Origin: Pyropia haitanensis
Taxonomy: Eukaryota; Rhodophyta; Bangiophyceae; Bangiales; Bangiaceae
Assembly: GCA_008729055.1 (NCBI GenBank)
Contig: SDUX01000010.1
Span: 2,991,090-3,055,089, forward strand
Reading direction: 5' to 3'
DNA: 64,000 nucleotides
The notes under the pieces were generated by a model. It did not search any database, was not told where the DNA came from, and saw only the letters and a list, made by a program, of their open reading frames with translations. The position numbers and the translations under genes were made by a program. Of this stretch, positions 23,740-34,360 are shown piece after piece (the first letter of the stretch is position 1; every line of letters begins with the position of its first letter).

Positions 23740-24520
23740 TGCCGCCGGGCCCCCCCGGCCGCGCGGCGCCCGCCGCCGCCCGGCACCCGGCCCCCGCTGC
23801 CCGCCGCCCGCCGCGCGGCGCCCGCCGCCGCCCGCCGCCGCCCGCCGCGCGGCGCCCGCCGCCGCCCGCTGCCCGCCGCCGCCCGGCACCCGGCGCCCGC
23901 CGCGCGGCGCCCGCCGCGCGGCGCCCGCCGCCGCCCGCTGCCCGCCGCCGCCCGGCACCCGGCCCCCGCCGCGCGGCGCCCGCCGCCGCCCGGCACCCGG
24001 CCCCCGCCGCCCGCCGCCCGCCGCCGCCCGCCGCCCGCCGCCGCCCGGCACCCGGCCCCCGCCGCCCGCCGCCCGCCGCGCGGCGCCCGCCGCCGCCCGC
24101 CGCGCGGCGCCCGCCGCCGCCCGCTGCCCGCCGCCGCCCGGCACCCGGCCCCCGCCGCGCGGCGCCCGCCGCCGCCCGGCACCCGGCCCCCGCCGCCCGC
24201 CGCCCGCCGCCGCCCGCCGCCCGCCGCCGCCCGGCACCCGGCCCCCGCTGCCCGCCGCCCGCCGCGCGGCGCCCGCCGCCGCCCGCCGCGCGGCGCCCGC
24301 CGCCGCCCGCTGCCCGCCGCCGCCCGGCACCCGGCCCCCGCCGCGCGGCGCCCGCCGCCGCCCGGCACCCGGCCCCCGCCGCCCGCCGCCCGCCGCCGCC
24401 CGCCGCCCGCCGCCGCCCGGCACCCGCCGCGCGGCGCCCACCGCCGCCCGCCGCCCGCCGCCGCCCGCCGCCCGCCGCCCGCCGCCCGCCGCCGCTCGGC
24501 ACCCCGCTTCTGCCCTCCGG
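23740..24520. repeat. GC-only tandem array with a 186-bp higher-order unit
   Basis: The array is built of GCCCGCCGCC-type blocks and CGGCACCCGGCCCCCGCC blocks, nearly free of A and T. The rare variant GCTGCCCGCC falls at 23937, 24123 and 24309, exactly 186 bp apart twice, showing recent duplication of a 186-bp block. Since 186 is a multiple of three and the unit lacks stops, all frames through it stay open; none should be taken as a gene. Confidence 0.85.
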
Positions 24521-25230
24521 CCCCCGCCGCTGCCCGGCCCGCGGCCCCGGCCGCCTGTGCCCCGGCATCCGGCCCCCGGCCCCCGGCGCCCAGTCCCCGT
24601 CGTCCGGCACCCGCCGCAGCGTCGCGTGCCGGCGGGGGGCGTGGCGACCGCCGGGGTAGGGACGGCGTCCGTGGCAACGGGCGGCGGGGGACTGCGGGGG
24701 CCGTCGAGGGGCGGCGGGGAGGGGGGGCCGTGGTGGCCGCCGGGGGGGGGCGGCTGGCGTGGCCTCTGGGGGGTGGCGACCGTGATTGCCGCGGGCGGTG
24801 GCGGCCGCCGGGGAGAGGCAGCCCCCTGGGGGTGGCAGCCGCCGGGGGAAACGGCCGCGCCGGGGGGCGTCGGGGGGCGTCGGGGGGCGGCCGCGTCCGC
24901 GGGGGCTGCCGAGAAAGGGTGGCCACGGCGGCTGGCGGGGGGGGGCGGCCGCGGCGGCTGGCGGGGTGGGGGCGGCCACGGCGGCCGCGGGGCGGCCGCG
25001 GCAGCGGCGGCCGCCGGGGGCGGCAATGGCTGCGGCTGGTGCTTGGGGGGAAGTGGCCTCGGCGGCACTCCACCGCCACTGCCCCGGCCGGTGGGGGGGG
25101 CTGACGCCGCCGCCGCGCACTGCGGTCTCCCCCCTGACGCGACCGCGGCAGGCTGGCGCCCGCGCCGCGGCGAGCCGCCTCCCCTGACGCTGGTTGAGGC
25201 GGCCGGGCAGCAAGACGACTGTGGCGACCA
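24521..25230. other. GC-rich low-complexity flank of the array
   Basis: Gly/Pro/Arg/Ala-coding low-complexity sequence continues from the array with imperfect GGCGGCC and GGGGGCGTC repeats (for example near 24865-24890). No domain, start context or codon signal is seen. Confidence 0.5.
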
Positions 25231-26198
25231 GCTACTCACATGGCAGGCAGGGATATTTGATTGTATTTACAATCCAAGCGATTATTCCACGGAGGTCAAC
25301 AGTACATACACATCCGACTTGACTCACATCTCCTGGCCTATCTGGCGAATCAGATGTCCAATTCGTCCAACCTGATAGGCTGTTGCACAATCTGAACTGG
25401 GCGAGATGAAGATTGTAGTACTGAATCAATTGTTTCCGGAGGTGGGATTACCATATTTGACTCTGAACCCATCCTGGTCAGCGACTTGCGACTGCCAACG
25501 CCGAAGACTGAAGCGCCGGCGTCTGACGCCCCCCTCCTCCCCGCCCCGGTCGCCCGCTTCGCCGTTATCCGCTCTCCGAGCAGACTTGGTGGATATGCAT
25601 GCCTTGTCTCCGACTCCTATCAGTGTTGAGAGCGCGCCCGCACACACGTCTGTCACGGCAGCGACCAGAACGGTTTCATGGAGGGCCGAAGTGCATCACC
25701 CTCTCACCACTGGTTCCGCCGCTCGGGCGCGCTAGTGACGGTGAAACGCCGTCAGTTGTGACCTTTTGGCGTCCCCAATGGTCCACGCTCCACCAGCCTG
25801 CGTATTTTTTTATAGTGAATAGCGCTGACAAGCGCCGCCTGTCCGTCATGGTGTGACCTGTTGCTCGGTATGTACGTGCACGTGGAGTACATAGGTCCCG
25901 CGGAGCTGGATAGATCCGTCATTCCCGAGTAAACGGATGACGCTGCGACTATTGATGTATCTTTTTATTGCTCTGCACCAACATAGGGGGCAGAACAAGC
26001 CTGTAACCGGGTGTGGCAAGCGCTTCACGCTATAAATTCCCCGCCTCTCAGAGCTGTTCAGTGCTCCATGGTCCTCGGTTTTTGCACAGACAATGAGTTT
26101 ATGAGTACCTGGTGGCATACAATTGCTCAAAGTGGTTGGATGGCATGCCGGGGTCCGCACATTGCTGAACCCGTGCAGAAGGAGGCGCCTTGGGACAT
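25231..26198. other. Gene-free stretch of moderate GC
   Basis: Composition drops sharply from the GC-only array to roughly 50% GC. No supportable gene is seen. From about 26050 there is weak further similarity to the inverse of about 26870-26930, so the inverted repeat that starts at 26199 may once have been longer. Confidence 0.5.
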
Positions 26199-26830
26199 GT
26201 AGCTCTGCTGGACGCGCCCACAGCGCCGATGAGAACAAAACAGGTTGCGGAGGATGTCTGCTGTACTGTTGGGATCTCATAATTGTATCTTTTTGTGCGT
26301 GAGAGTACTGTGGGGCGTTGGACGGCCTGTCGAGGCTACCTGTCCAGAATGGCCACTTTGGGGGTCTGTATGACCCACTTCCCGTCGTTTGCGAAACCTT
26401 CTGAGCACATGACCGTGCTCAGCGACCTCGATTTAGTCGATTGAGCATGCTTCAGAAAAGTTGGTGAAGTGGTCCCTGACTCTTGTTGCACGTGGTGAAG
26501 TGCCCTGCGCACACTTCGGTGCAAGGCGTCACACACCGCTACGACGCGTTTCAGAAAATGAAGCAAAATCTTCTCAAGCTGTTCCCGCCAGACTAAGTCG
26601 ATGACGCTGAGCACGAATATGTGCTCAGAAAATGTCGCAAACATCGGGAAGCAGGTCATATGGGCCCCCAAAAGTCCATTCTGGACAGGTAGCCGCGACA
26701 GGCCGTCTAGCGCCCCACAGTGCTCTCATCCTTCAAAAACTACATCTATCAGATCTATACAGTGTATTCAGCTACCTCCGCAGCTTTTTGCACTTTCAAC
26801 GGCGCTGTGGGCTCATCCAGCTGCGCTACA
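26199..26830. mobile_element. Foldback/MITE-like element with 240-bp inverted arms
   Basis: The left arm 26199-26438 and the right arm 26591-26830 are imperfect inverse copies, each 240 bp, separated by a 152-bp spacer. The inner part is best conserved (roughly 80-85% by eye): for example CTACCTGTCCAGAATGG at about 26336 matches the inverse of CCATTCTGGACAGGTAG at about 26677. The outer part is more diverged. No transposase frame is present, so if mobile it is non-autonomous. Precise ends and a target-site duplication are not evident. Confidence 0.7.
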
Positions 26831-27190
26831 GTGCATACCACCGTATCAGCAGTCAGTCAGTCACGAATGAGTGAACTGCAGAGTACTGTCTTTGCATTTT
26901 TACGGGACGATGGCCAACGGATACCTCTGCCCTCAGCGTTAACTAAACAGAGTTGACCCATTACGCTCAAAAAAGCTCGGAGCGGGCGCCTAAAGCGCTT
27001 CTTCCACCCAGCCTCTCGACTGTCCTGTCCGCCGTACGGGTGCACGACGCCCGATGTGTGCACCAATAGATTCAGCATGATCGTTTTACCCAGATAAGAC
27101 TATTTCTTCCCACGGTGGGTCTCTCATGCACTCTATATCCAGGCCCATACTGCACAGCGGATGACAAAGAAGCAGACGGGAGGCACTTTC
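26831..27190. other. Flank of the inverted-repeat element
   Basis: Non-coding sequence of moderate GC between the foldback element and the GGC-rich minisatellite. Nothing further is recognised. Confidence 0.5.
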
Positions 27191-28335
27191 TTGCACTGCC
27201 GGCGCTGCCGTGGCAAGCGGATCGGCGGCGGCCGGCAGCGACAGCAGAGGCGGCAGCGGCAGCCGGAGCGGTAGCCAACCGGCAGGGGCGGCGGCGATGG
27301 TGAGAGCGGCCGGGGCGGCAGCCGGCCAGCGGCCGGCCGGACAGCTGGCCGACAAAGGTAGCCCGCGATTGGCGGCAAAAGGCAGGCGGCGGCAGCCTGC
27401 TGGCGGCGGCCGGCAGCAAAGGCGGCGGCGGCAGCGGCAGCAGGGCGGCAGCAACCCGGTGGGGGCGGCGGCGGCGGGGGCGGCGGCCGGGGCGGCAGCC
27501 CGGGCGGCAGGCGGCCGGCGGCCGGCCAGGCAGGCGGCCGGCGGCGGCAGCCCGCCAGCGGCGGCAGCACGCCGGCGGCGGTAGCCGGCGGCAGCGGCGG
27601 CGGCCGGGGGCCGGACCGGCGGCCGGCCGGCGGGGGCGGCCGCCCCCGGCCAGGGTGGCGACCGGTGGCGGCGGCGGTGGTGGCAGCCGCAGCCGCGACG
27701 GCAGCCAACCGGCGGATGCGGCGGCGGGGGACGCAGGGGCGGCGGCCACCGCGGCCGCCCGGGCGGCAGGCGGCCGGCGGCCGGCCAGGCAGGCGGCCGG
27801 CGGCCGGCAGCAACGGCGGCGGCGGCAGCGGCAGCCGGGGCGGCAGCAGCCCGCAGCGGCAGGGGCAGAGGCGGCGGCGGCGGCGTCGGCGGCGGCGGCA
27901 ACGGTGGGCAACCCTTGAGGGCGCAGGGGCCGCAGGCGGCGGCGGGCGGCGGGCGGCGGCGGCGGCGGCGGTGGGCAGCGGCGGCGGTAGCGGGGGCGGC
28001 GGGCGGCGGCGGCAGCGGTGGCGGCGGCCGCGGCCGAGGCCGCCTGCCGCGGCAGCCGCGGCGGCCGCGGTGGCGGCGGGTGTGGGCCGGGGTGGCGGGG
28101 GGCGCATCGCGTGGCAGGGGAGCAGGGGGGGCAGCTCGCTGCATGGGGGGCCGGGGTGGCTGCCCGTGGCGGGGGCGGGCGGTGTGGGCGCGCGGGGCCG
28201 CCAGGGGCGGCCGCACGCTCGGCGCCGGCCGGCGTGCTGGTGGTGGGACGGGGGGGGGGGGGGGGGGGGGGGGGTGGCTGCCGCTGGCGGGACGTCGGTG
28301 GCGGGAACAGGGACGCGCCGCCGCAGGGTAGAGTA
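27191..28335. repeat. GGC/GGCC-rich minisatellite with a 259-bp repeat
   Basis: The region consists of GGCGGC, GGCCGGC and CGGCAG blocks. A 40-bp stretch at 27501-27540 recurs exactly at 27760-27799, an offset of 259 bp, so larger blocks have been duplicated. It ends in a G run of about 22 near 28252-28273. Long open frames on both strands are an effect of composition. Confidence 0.7.
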
Positions 28336-29389
28336 ATGGAGGTGCCCAGTACAGGTCGGTGTACGTAACTGCAAGTAGGTGAGGAGCCACACGTGTGTGC
28401 TGATGGCGTCGCTGGCCTCGGGGCGCCCAGCGGCTGTGGAGCCTCGACGCGCGAGTCTCGAGCGCTCTCAGAGCGTCTCAGCGAACCCAACATGCGTGTT
28501 GGTTGAGATCCCCAGGTACTACGTACTACATGCTCTGGTGACACCCTGTGGCCCAAAGCTGCTCAGGAGACGCCTGGAGAAATCGCGGCTCTCCACGCTC
28601 TGTCAGCCAAGACGGGTGACCCCTCTCCATTGTCAAACGGCCAGCACGTGGAAAACTGTCAGACTAGACGGGTGACGCCTGCATGGCCCCGGCGGAGGTC
28701 AGAGTGTCGAGGGCCAGGTCGAGGGATCCGGCGGCGGCCAGTGTGTCAAAGGCCGGCTCGAGGGGCCAGGCCGTGGCCAGCGTGTCGAGGGCATACTCGC
28801 GGAATCAGGCAGTACGAAGGACGCGGCACGAGACGGGCCACTGTCGAAGCGAACGCTGTCAGACGCGCGGCTGTGGCCAACGGAAAAAGCATCGACGACA
28901 GATATGAGTGAAAGGAGCCTACGAAATGAATTCTGGTTTCAAATGAAGAAGAAAAGTTATATGAAGTATAATTGGTAAACTTACCCTCCCATTCCCCCCC
29001 CCCCACCCCCTCCCACCCCCTCCCAGAATCCCAAGGCGACCTTGGGGTTCTGACGTCCAGAATCCCAAGGCTGGTATTATCCCGCCTCCCCCTCTCTGGG
29101 GGCCCCGCCGCGCCCCCCCCCCCCCTCGCCGCGCGCCTGCGGTGCACGGTCGGCACGCCGCGGGGCCACACGTGCGCAGGGTGGTCCGCGGCTGCGGCGC
29201 GCGGGTCTTGGCGACGCTCATCGCGCTCCGCCGCCTGCTCGTCGACGGCAGCGCGCCGGTGGCGCGTCGCGTCGCGTCGGCCGCCCCCCTCCTCCGGCGG
29301 ATCCCCCTCGAGCCCCCACGGCCGGTGCGCGCCCACCCGCCTTGCGCCGCTCCCCGCCGACCGCGACGCGGCCATCCATCCCGCCCCGC
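28336..29389. other. Spacer upstream of SANT gene 1
   Basis: No gene is supported. Three imperfect units of about 40 bp sit at 28697, 28738 and 28777 (AGTGTGTCGAGGGCC-like). A short A/T-rich stretch lies at 28915-28985. The inverse copy of the dispersed repeat is at 29060-29082. The promoter of SANT gene 1 should lie toward the right end. Confidence 0.5.
29060..29082 (-). repeat. Dispersed repeat copy 2 (inverse of 23226-23248)
   Basis: This is the exact inverse match of the copy at 23226-23248. Flanking similarity extends on one side toward about 29125. The copy lies upstream of SANT gene 1, so it could be a transposon remnant or a shared regulatory or transcript-end sequence. Confidence 0.75.
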
Positions 29390-30245
29390 ATGGGTGCGGC
29401 TGTGCCGTCGGCGGCGCCCCCCCCTCCTCCCCCCCCCCTGCCGCCGCCGTGCCTCCCCCCCCTCCCACCCCCCCACGCCCCCGCCCTCCGACCCCCCTGG
29501 CCCCCCTCCGCGCCATCATCCTCGACCTGTTTGCGACGCTCCAGCAGCTGGGCCTCGTCGCGGGCGTGCCGCCGTACGCCGCGCTCGCGGCCCCCCCCCC
29601 CCCCGGGCCGCCGCTGCCCGAGGCGGACGCGTGGGCGCTCGCCGCCGCCGACGCGGCGGTGTGGGCGGCCAACGGGGCGGCCCAGCCGCCGGCCGGCGCG
29701 GTCGCGAGCGCCCCCGCCGCCGCCGCCGCGCCGCCGCCACTGCCGCCGCTGCCGCCGACGCCGCCGCCGCCGGCGGCCAAGCGCGGCGCGCTGCTGCTGC
29801 GCCTCGCCGCGCGGTCGGCGTGCTGGGAGCTCCGCGTGGCGGGGCTGGTGGAGGCGGCCGGCCGGGAGGGGGGGGGGTGCCACGGCTGGTGAGGGGGTTC
29901 GCCGCCGCCGCCACGGACGCGGACGTGCACGCGCTCGAGGCGGCGGCGGCGGTTGTGCATGCCGAGGCTGCGGGGGGGGGGCGCCCCTGGGCGCCGTCGG
30001 GCGGACCGTTGACGGCGCCGCGAGGCAGGCCGCCGGCGGGCACGGGGGGGCGGCCGTTGGCGGCGGTGGCGGCGGTGGCGGCGACGGCGGCGGTGGTGAC
30101 GGCAGCGGCGGCTGGGCCGGCGACGGCTGGGCCAGCGACGGCTGGGCCAGCGGCGACGACAGCGGCGGCGACGGCGGCAGCGAGTGTGACGGTAGCGGTG
30201 GCATTGGCGGCGCCCGCGGCGGCGGCGGCGGCGTCGCTAGTGGCG

Positions 30246-30280
<35 letters not shown>

Positions 30281-30970
30281 TACTATGGCAGCGGTGGCGG
30301 CGGCGGCGGCGGCGGTGGTGGGTCGGCCGACGCCGGCGACGCCGGCGTGGTGGTCATCAGCTCTGACGACGAGAGCGGCGGCAGCGTCGGGCGCGGCTCT
30401 GACGACGAGGCCGACGGCGGCGCCAACCGCCGCTGCGGCCTGCGCCCCCCACGCCGGGACGGGAGCGTTGGCGGCGGCAGTACGCCCCGCACGGGTACGG
30501 CGGCGGCGGCGGCGGCGGCGGCCAAGTCGCTCGTCGGGGACGCCACCCCCGTCCCCCGCCCCCAGCCGGCGGGCCACAACAACCTGCGGCCGGTGCGGTG
30601 GCAGCCGTCCCGCCTGGGCGCGGCGCCCGACGCGCCCCCCACCGTCGGTCCGTCGCCGTCCCGCAAGCGCCCCCGCGGGCGGCCACCGACGGGGCAGGCG
30701 CAGGCCGGGCGGGGTGCGGCGGCGTCCGCCGCTGCGACGGCGGCCGCGCGGTTGAGCCGAACGCCACCGGGCTTCCGCGACTTCCTCAAAGGGCCCGAGT
30801 GGTCGGCCGCGGACGAGCGGCGGCTGCAGGCGCTGATGGCCAGCCCCGAGCGGCCGACGACAACCGCCGGCTGGGCGCGGCTGGCGGCCGACCACTTCCA
30901 TGGCCGGTCGGGCAAGGCGGTGTACCGCAAGATGATACGGCTGAGGAAGCAGCAGCGGCGGGTTGGGTAG
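29390..30970 (+). CDS. SANT/Myb-like protein 1, paralog of the gene at 35368-36651, frame broken at G runs
   Basis: The C-terminus carries a SANT/Myb-type helix bundle: EWSAADERRLQALM, WARLAADHF, GRSGKAVYRKMIRLRKQQRR. An acidic VVISSDDESGG stretch and a basic SPSRKRPRGRPP segment (AT-hook-like, possible nuclear signal) precede it. The N-terminal part LRAIILDLFATLQQLGLVAG and VPRLVRGFAAAATDADVHAL matches the paralog in order. The parts lie in three frames that switch at 29868-29877 (10 G) and 29972-29981 (10 G). I chose the ATG at 29390 (MGAAVPSAAPPPPP), which needs one more shift in the C runs near 29425-29470. A nuclear DNA-binding or chromatin role is inferred from the domain; no target is known. 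Confidence 0.66.
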
Positions 30971-31663
30971 TGTACCTAGCTAGCGGCCGGGCTCCCCCGC
31001 TGGCGGCGGAGGCGGGCGGCGGGGGAGAGGGAGGGAGCGGAGGGCGGATGCTGGGTCCCCTTCCACCCGTGGGATCCGCCGCTCCGATGCGTTTCGTCGG
31101 AATGGTGGCGCACTGTGCATGCACCATCCCTGCTCTTGACATGTTCCCAACGCCGGGCCGCCCCACGACGAGTCCCCCGCCGCCGTCCGGCCTCGTCGCC
31201 ACCAGCGCCCGTCTGTGTGCACGAGTGGCCCCTTGTTGTGTTTGCTGTCAATCGCACGGCTGCTGGTTCCGTCAATGCCCGTGAGCGCGTATTGGCACTC
31301 GTCCCGCCACGCCCCTGCCGTCTCTGCCTAGACGTGGGAGACACCAGACTGGACAATGACAACGTGGCGCGGCTGCTGACGCGCGTGTTGATCGTGCTGT
31401 CCCAATCACGCCAGGTCACGTCCTGTACCGTGCGGTCCGTATGCATACTCGGCTCGATCAGTGATTGGCTCCCCGTCTGGGGTGCACGGGCGGTCCTGTA
31501 GGCCATGCGTGGTGGAGGGCCGCGAACACGGGGCGGCCGCATCACTTTGGCGCATCCCCATCGCCTCGGTCCCCCCCCCCCCCCTCTCCCCACCTCTTGC
31601 CCGTGGTGCCCCCCCCCCCCTCCCCCTTTACCCCCCGTCCACGTTGGGGGCGCCTCCCCTCCC
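30971..31663. other. Intergenic spacer
   Basis: Gene-free sequence of moderate GC between two plus-strand genes. It should contain the terminator of SANT gene 1 and the promoter of the hydrolase gene. C runs precede the hydrolase start. Nothing else is recognised. Confidence 0.55.
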
Positions 31664-32097
31664 ATGAGCCCCCGCCGGTCAGCGGGCGTCGCCACCGCTT
31701 TTGTCTACCTCCCGCCGCGCGGCCCCGCTGCCGTCCCCCCTCGTCCGCCCCGACGCCCGCCCGCCACCGGCCGTGCCGCCGGGGCGGCCGTCGCCCCCGC
31801 CGCCGCGGAGCGGTGGCAGCGCCGTTCCATCACCTCGGCTCCAACGCCCGGGGCGGCGGTGGCGGCCGCGGCGGCGGCGGCGGCGGTGACCCTGACGGCG
31901 GCCGGCTGCTTCCGGCGGCCGCCGCCGCCACGCCGCGTGGCCGTGCGGATGGCCCGTGCGGGGGACACTGGGGGGGCGGGGGGGCAGGGGGAGGGCGGTC
32001 CCGTCGACCGCCCGGCCACCGACGACGCGGCGGGCCCGCGTGCGGGTGGCGCTGGCGGGCGTGGCCGCCGGTCGCCGCCAGCGGCTGGCGCACCCGC

Positions 32098-32134
<37 letters not shown>

Positions 32135-32182
32135 ACAGCGCCAGACGGGGAGGGCTCCCGCGGTGGCGACGCGCCAACGACT

Positions 32183-32213
<31 letters not shown>

Positions 32214-33107
32214 ACGGCGGCGGCGGTGGCGGCGACGGCGGCGGCGGCGGTGCGCTGGCACGCCTCGTCGCGCAGGCGCGGGCGCTGCCGTCGGCGCGGT
32301 CACGGGTGGCGTTTGGCGCGTACGCGGCGGCGCTGCTGGCGGCCGCCGCCGCGTCGACCGCCGCGTCGGTGCCGCTCGGCTGCCGGCTGCTGGCCTTTCG
32401 GTGGGCCGCCTCCCGCCGTGCCGCCGCCGCCCCCACCACCACCACCGCCACCACCACCACCACCGGCACGGCCGGCGTGCGGCTGACGCCCAACGTGCCC
32501 TATGGCGGCGCCTCCCCCCGCCAGCGCTACGACTGGTACACCCCCGGCGGCGTACCCCCCCCCCGCGACGGCCGCTGGCCCGTGGCGGTCGTCTTTGTGC
32601 ACGGCGGCGCCTGGGGCAGCGGCGACACCTGGCAGTACGGACTGCTGGCGGCGGCGGTCGCCGCGGCGGCGGGCGTACCCGTCGCCGTCGCGACGACGCG
32701 CGTGTGGCCGGCGGGGGGGATGGCCGCGCAGGCGGCGGACGTGGGGGGGGTGCTCCGCGCGGTCACCGCCGCGCGGCTGCGGGGGGGGGGGGGGCGGCTC
32801 GTGCTGTGGGGTCACAGCTCGGGCGCGCACGTGTGTGTGCTGGCGCTGCTGCGGGCGGCGGGGCTGGTGGGGGGGGGGAGGGCGGCGGCAGCGCCGCAGA
32901 GGGGGGGCGGGCGGGGACGGCGGCGGTGCCGATGCCCGCCGCGTTTGTCGGCGCCGCGGGCGTGTACGACATTGCCGACCACTACGCGTACGAGGCGTGG
33001 CGGGGGGTGTCGGAGGTGAGCACGATGAAGCCCGCCGCGGGGGGGCGCGCCCACTTTGACGCGTTTTCCCCGACGCGCCTGCTGCGGGCGGCGGCGGCGG
33101 AGGCAGA

Positions 33108-33138
<31 letters not shown>

Positions 33139-33998
33139 GCAACGGCGGCGACGGCGGTGGCGGCGAATGGTGAGGGGGTGATGGCGGCGGGCGAGGCGGC
33201 GGGCACGCCACGCCCCGCGGCGGCCACCGCGGCGGCGGTGGCGCCGGCCGCCGCGCCGCGCGGGTCGCCCCTCGAGGCGGCGCTGCTGGGCTTGGCCCTC
33301 GAGGGCGACGTCTTTGCCGCCCGCGCCGGCTACCCGCCCCCTGCCGTCGCCGCCGCCTCCGCCTCTGCCGCGGCAGCCGCCGCCGCCGCCGCCGCCACCC
33401 CCGCCGCCGCCGCCGCCGCCGCCGCCACCGCCGCCGCCGGCAATGGGCACCCGCCGGCGGCGGCGGCGGGCCGCGCGCACCCCCCCCCCCCCCCCGGCTG
33501 CCGCCCTTTTTCCTCCAGTGCTCGGGCGCCGACGCGGTCGTGCCGTGGCACTCGACCGCCGCCTTTTTCCGCGCCGCTACCGCCGCCGCCGCCGCCGCTG
33601 CCGCCGCCACCCCTACCCCCTCCGCCAGCCGCGGCGCCGTCGCGGCGGCGGCGGCGCTCCCGCCGCCGCGGCTGCTGCTCTACGACGGCGTCGGCCACGC
33701 CGATTTTGTCACCGACTACATGGCCACCGGCGGCGGCGGCGGCGGCGGCGGCGGGCACGTTGGCCGCGACGACGTCCGCCGGGCGTACGTGCCGCCGTCC
33801 ATGGCGGGGCCCGAGCCCCCCCCGCGGGGTCGGGTGCCGGGGCGGGAGGGCCTGCCCCGCCACGTGCGGGATGTGCTTGCCGTAGTGGACGCGGTGGTTG
33901 CTGCAGGGGAGGCGGAGGAGGAGGGGGGGGGGGGGGGAGAGGGCGGCGGCGGTCTTGTCGCTGGAGGGGAGCCGCTAGACAAGCGACGTCGGCTGTAG
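31664..33998 (+). CDS. Alpha/beta-hydrolase, isoprenylcysteine methylesterase-like, frame broken at G and C runs
   Basis: The family (plant ICME and relatives) removes the methyl ester from prenylated C-terminal cysteines at ER/Golgi membranes. From the ATG at 31664 a low-complexity region leads to a membrane segment (AYAAALLAAAAASTAASVPL), then YDWYTPGG, the oxyanion motif VVFVHGGAWGSGD (H313) and the nucleophile elbow LWGHSSGAHV (S385). A frame change at 32869-32878 (10 G) leads to AAGVYDIADHYAYEAWRG, as in ICME. A second change at 33480-33494 (15 C) leads to CSGADAVVPWHSTAAFF and DGVGHADFV, giving the acidic and histidine members of the triad. Ala/Gly inserts of over 100 residues sit between the lid and the C-terminal part. 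Substrate identity is inference. Confidence 0.7.
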
Positions 33999-34360
33999 GG
34001 CAACTCTCTGAGGAGGACGCAAAACGGGTGCTCCGCGCTCAGCCCCCGCTCGTCTGGTCCACCCAGTGTCGCCCCGATCTCCTGGTGTACCGTGTGCGGA
34101 ATAGGATGGCCTGCTCCTCCGCCCTTGGTGGGGTGCGTCCCTGTGGTAGCGCCACGTCAACTCGCCCCACAGGTGTCTGCGGACAGCAATGGGACCCCAC
34201 TGCCGCCGCCACCGACGCCGCCGCCGCCGCCGCCGTTGCTGCGCGCTGTCGGGGCCCACTGCCGCCGCGGTACCCCCCCCCACCTCCCGACGCCGCTCCG
34301 CCTGCCCTCCCCTCCCACCCGTCCCCACGCCCCCCCCCCCCCCATCTCCCTGCCGGCACC
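33999..34360. other. Short spacer
   Basis: Gene-free sequence between the hydrolase stop and the methyltransferase-like start. It contains a CCGCCG tract near 34200-34235 and a C run of about 13 near 34331-34343. Confidence 0.5.

Noticed and set aside
22786..25104. Several 500-800-residue Pro/Arg/Ala or Gly frames across 22.8-25.2 kb on both strands.
   Set aside because: They are a product of the stop-free 186-bp GC-only repeat, which keeps every frame open.
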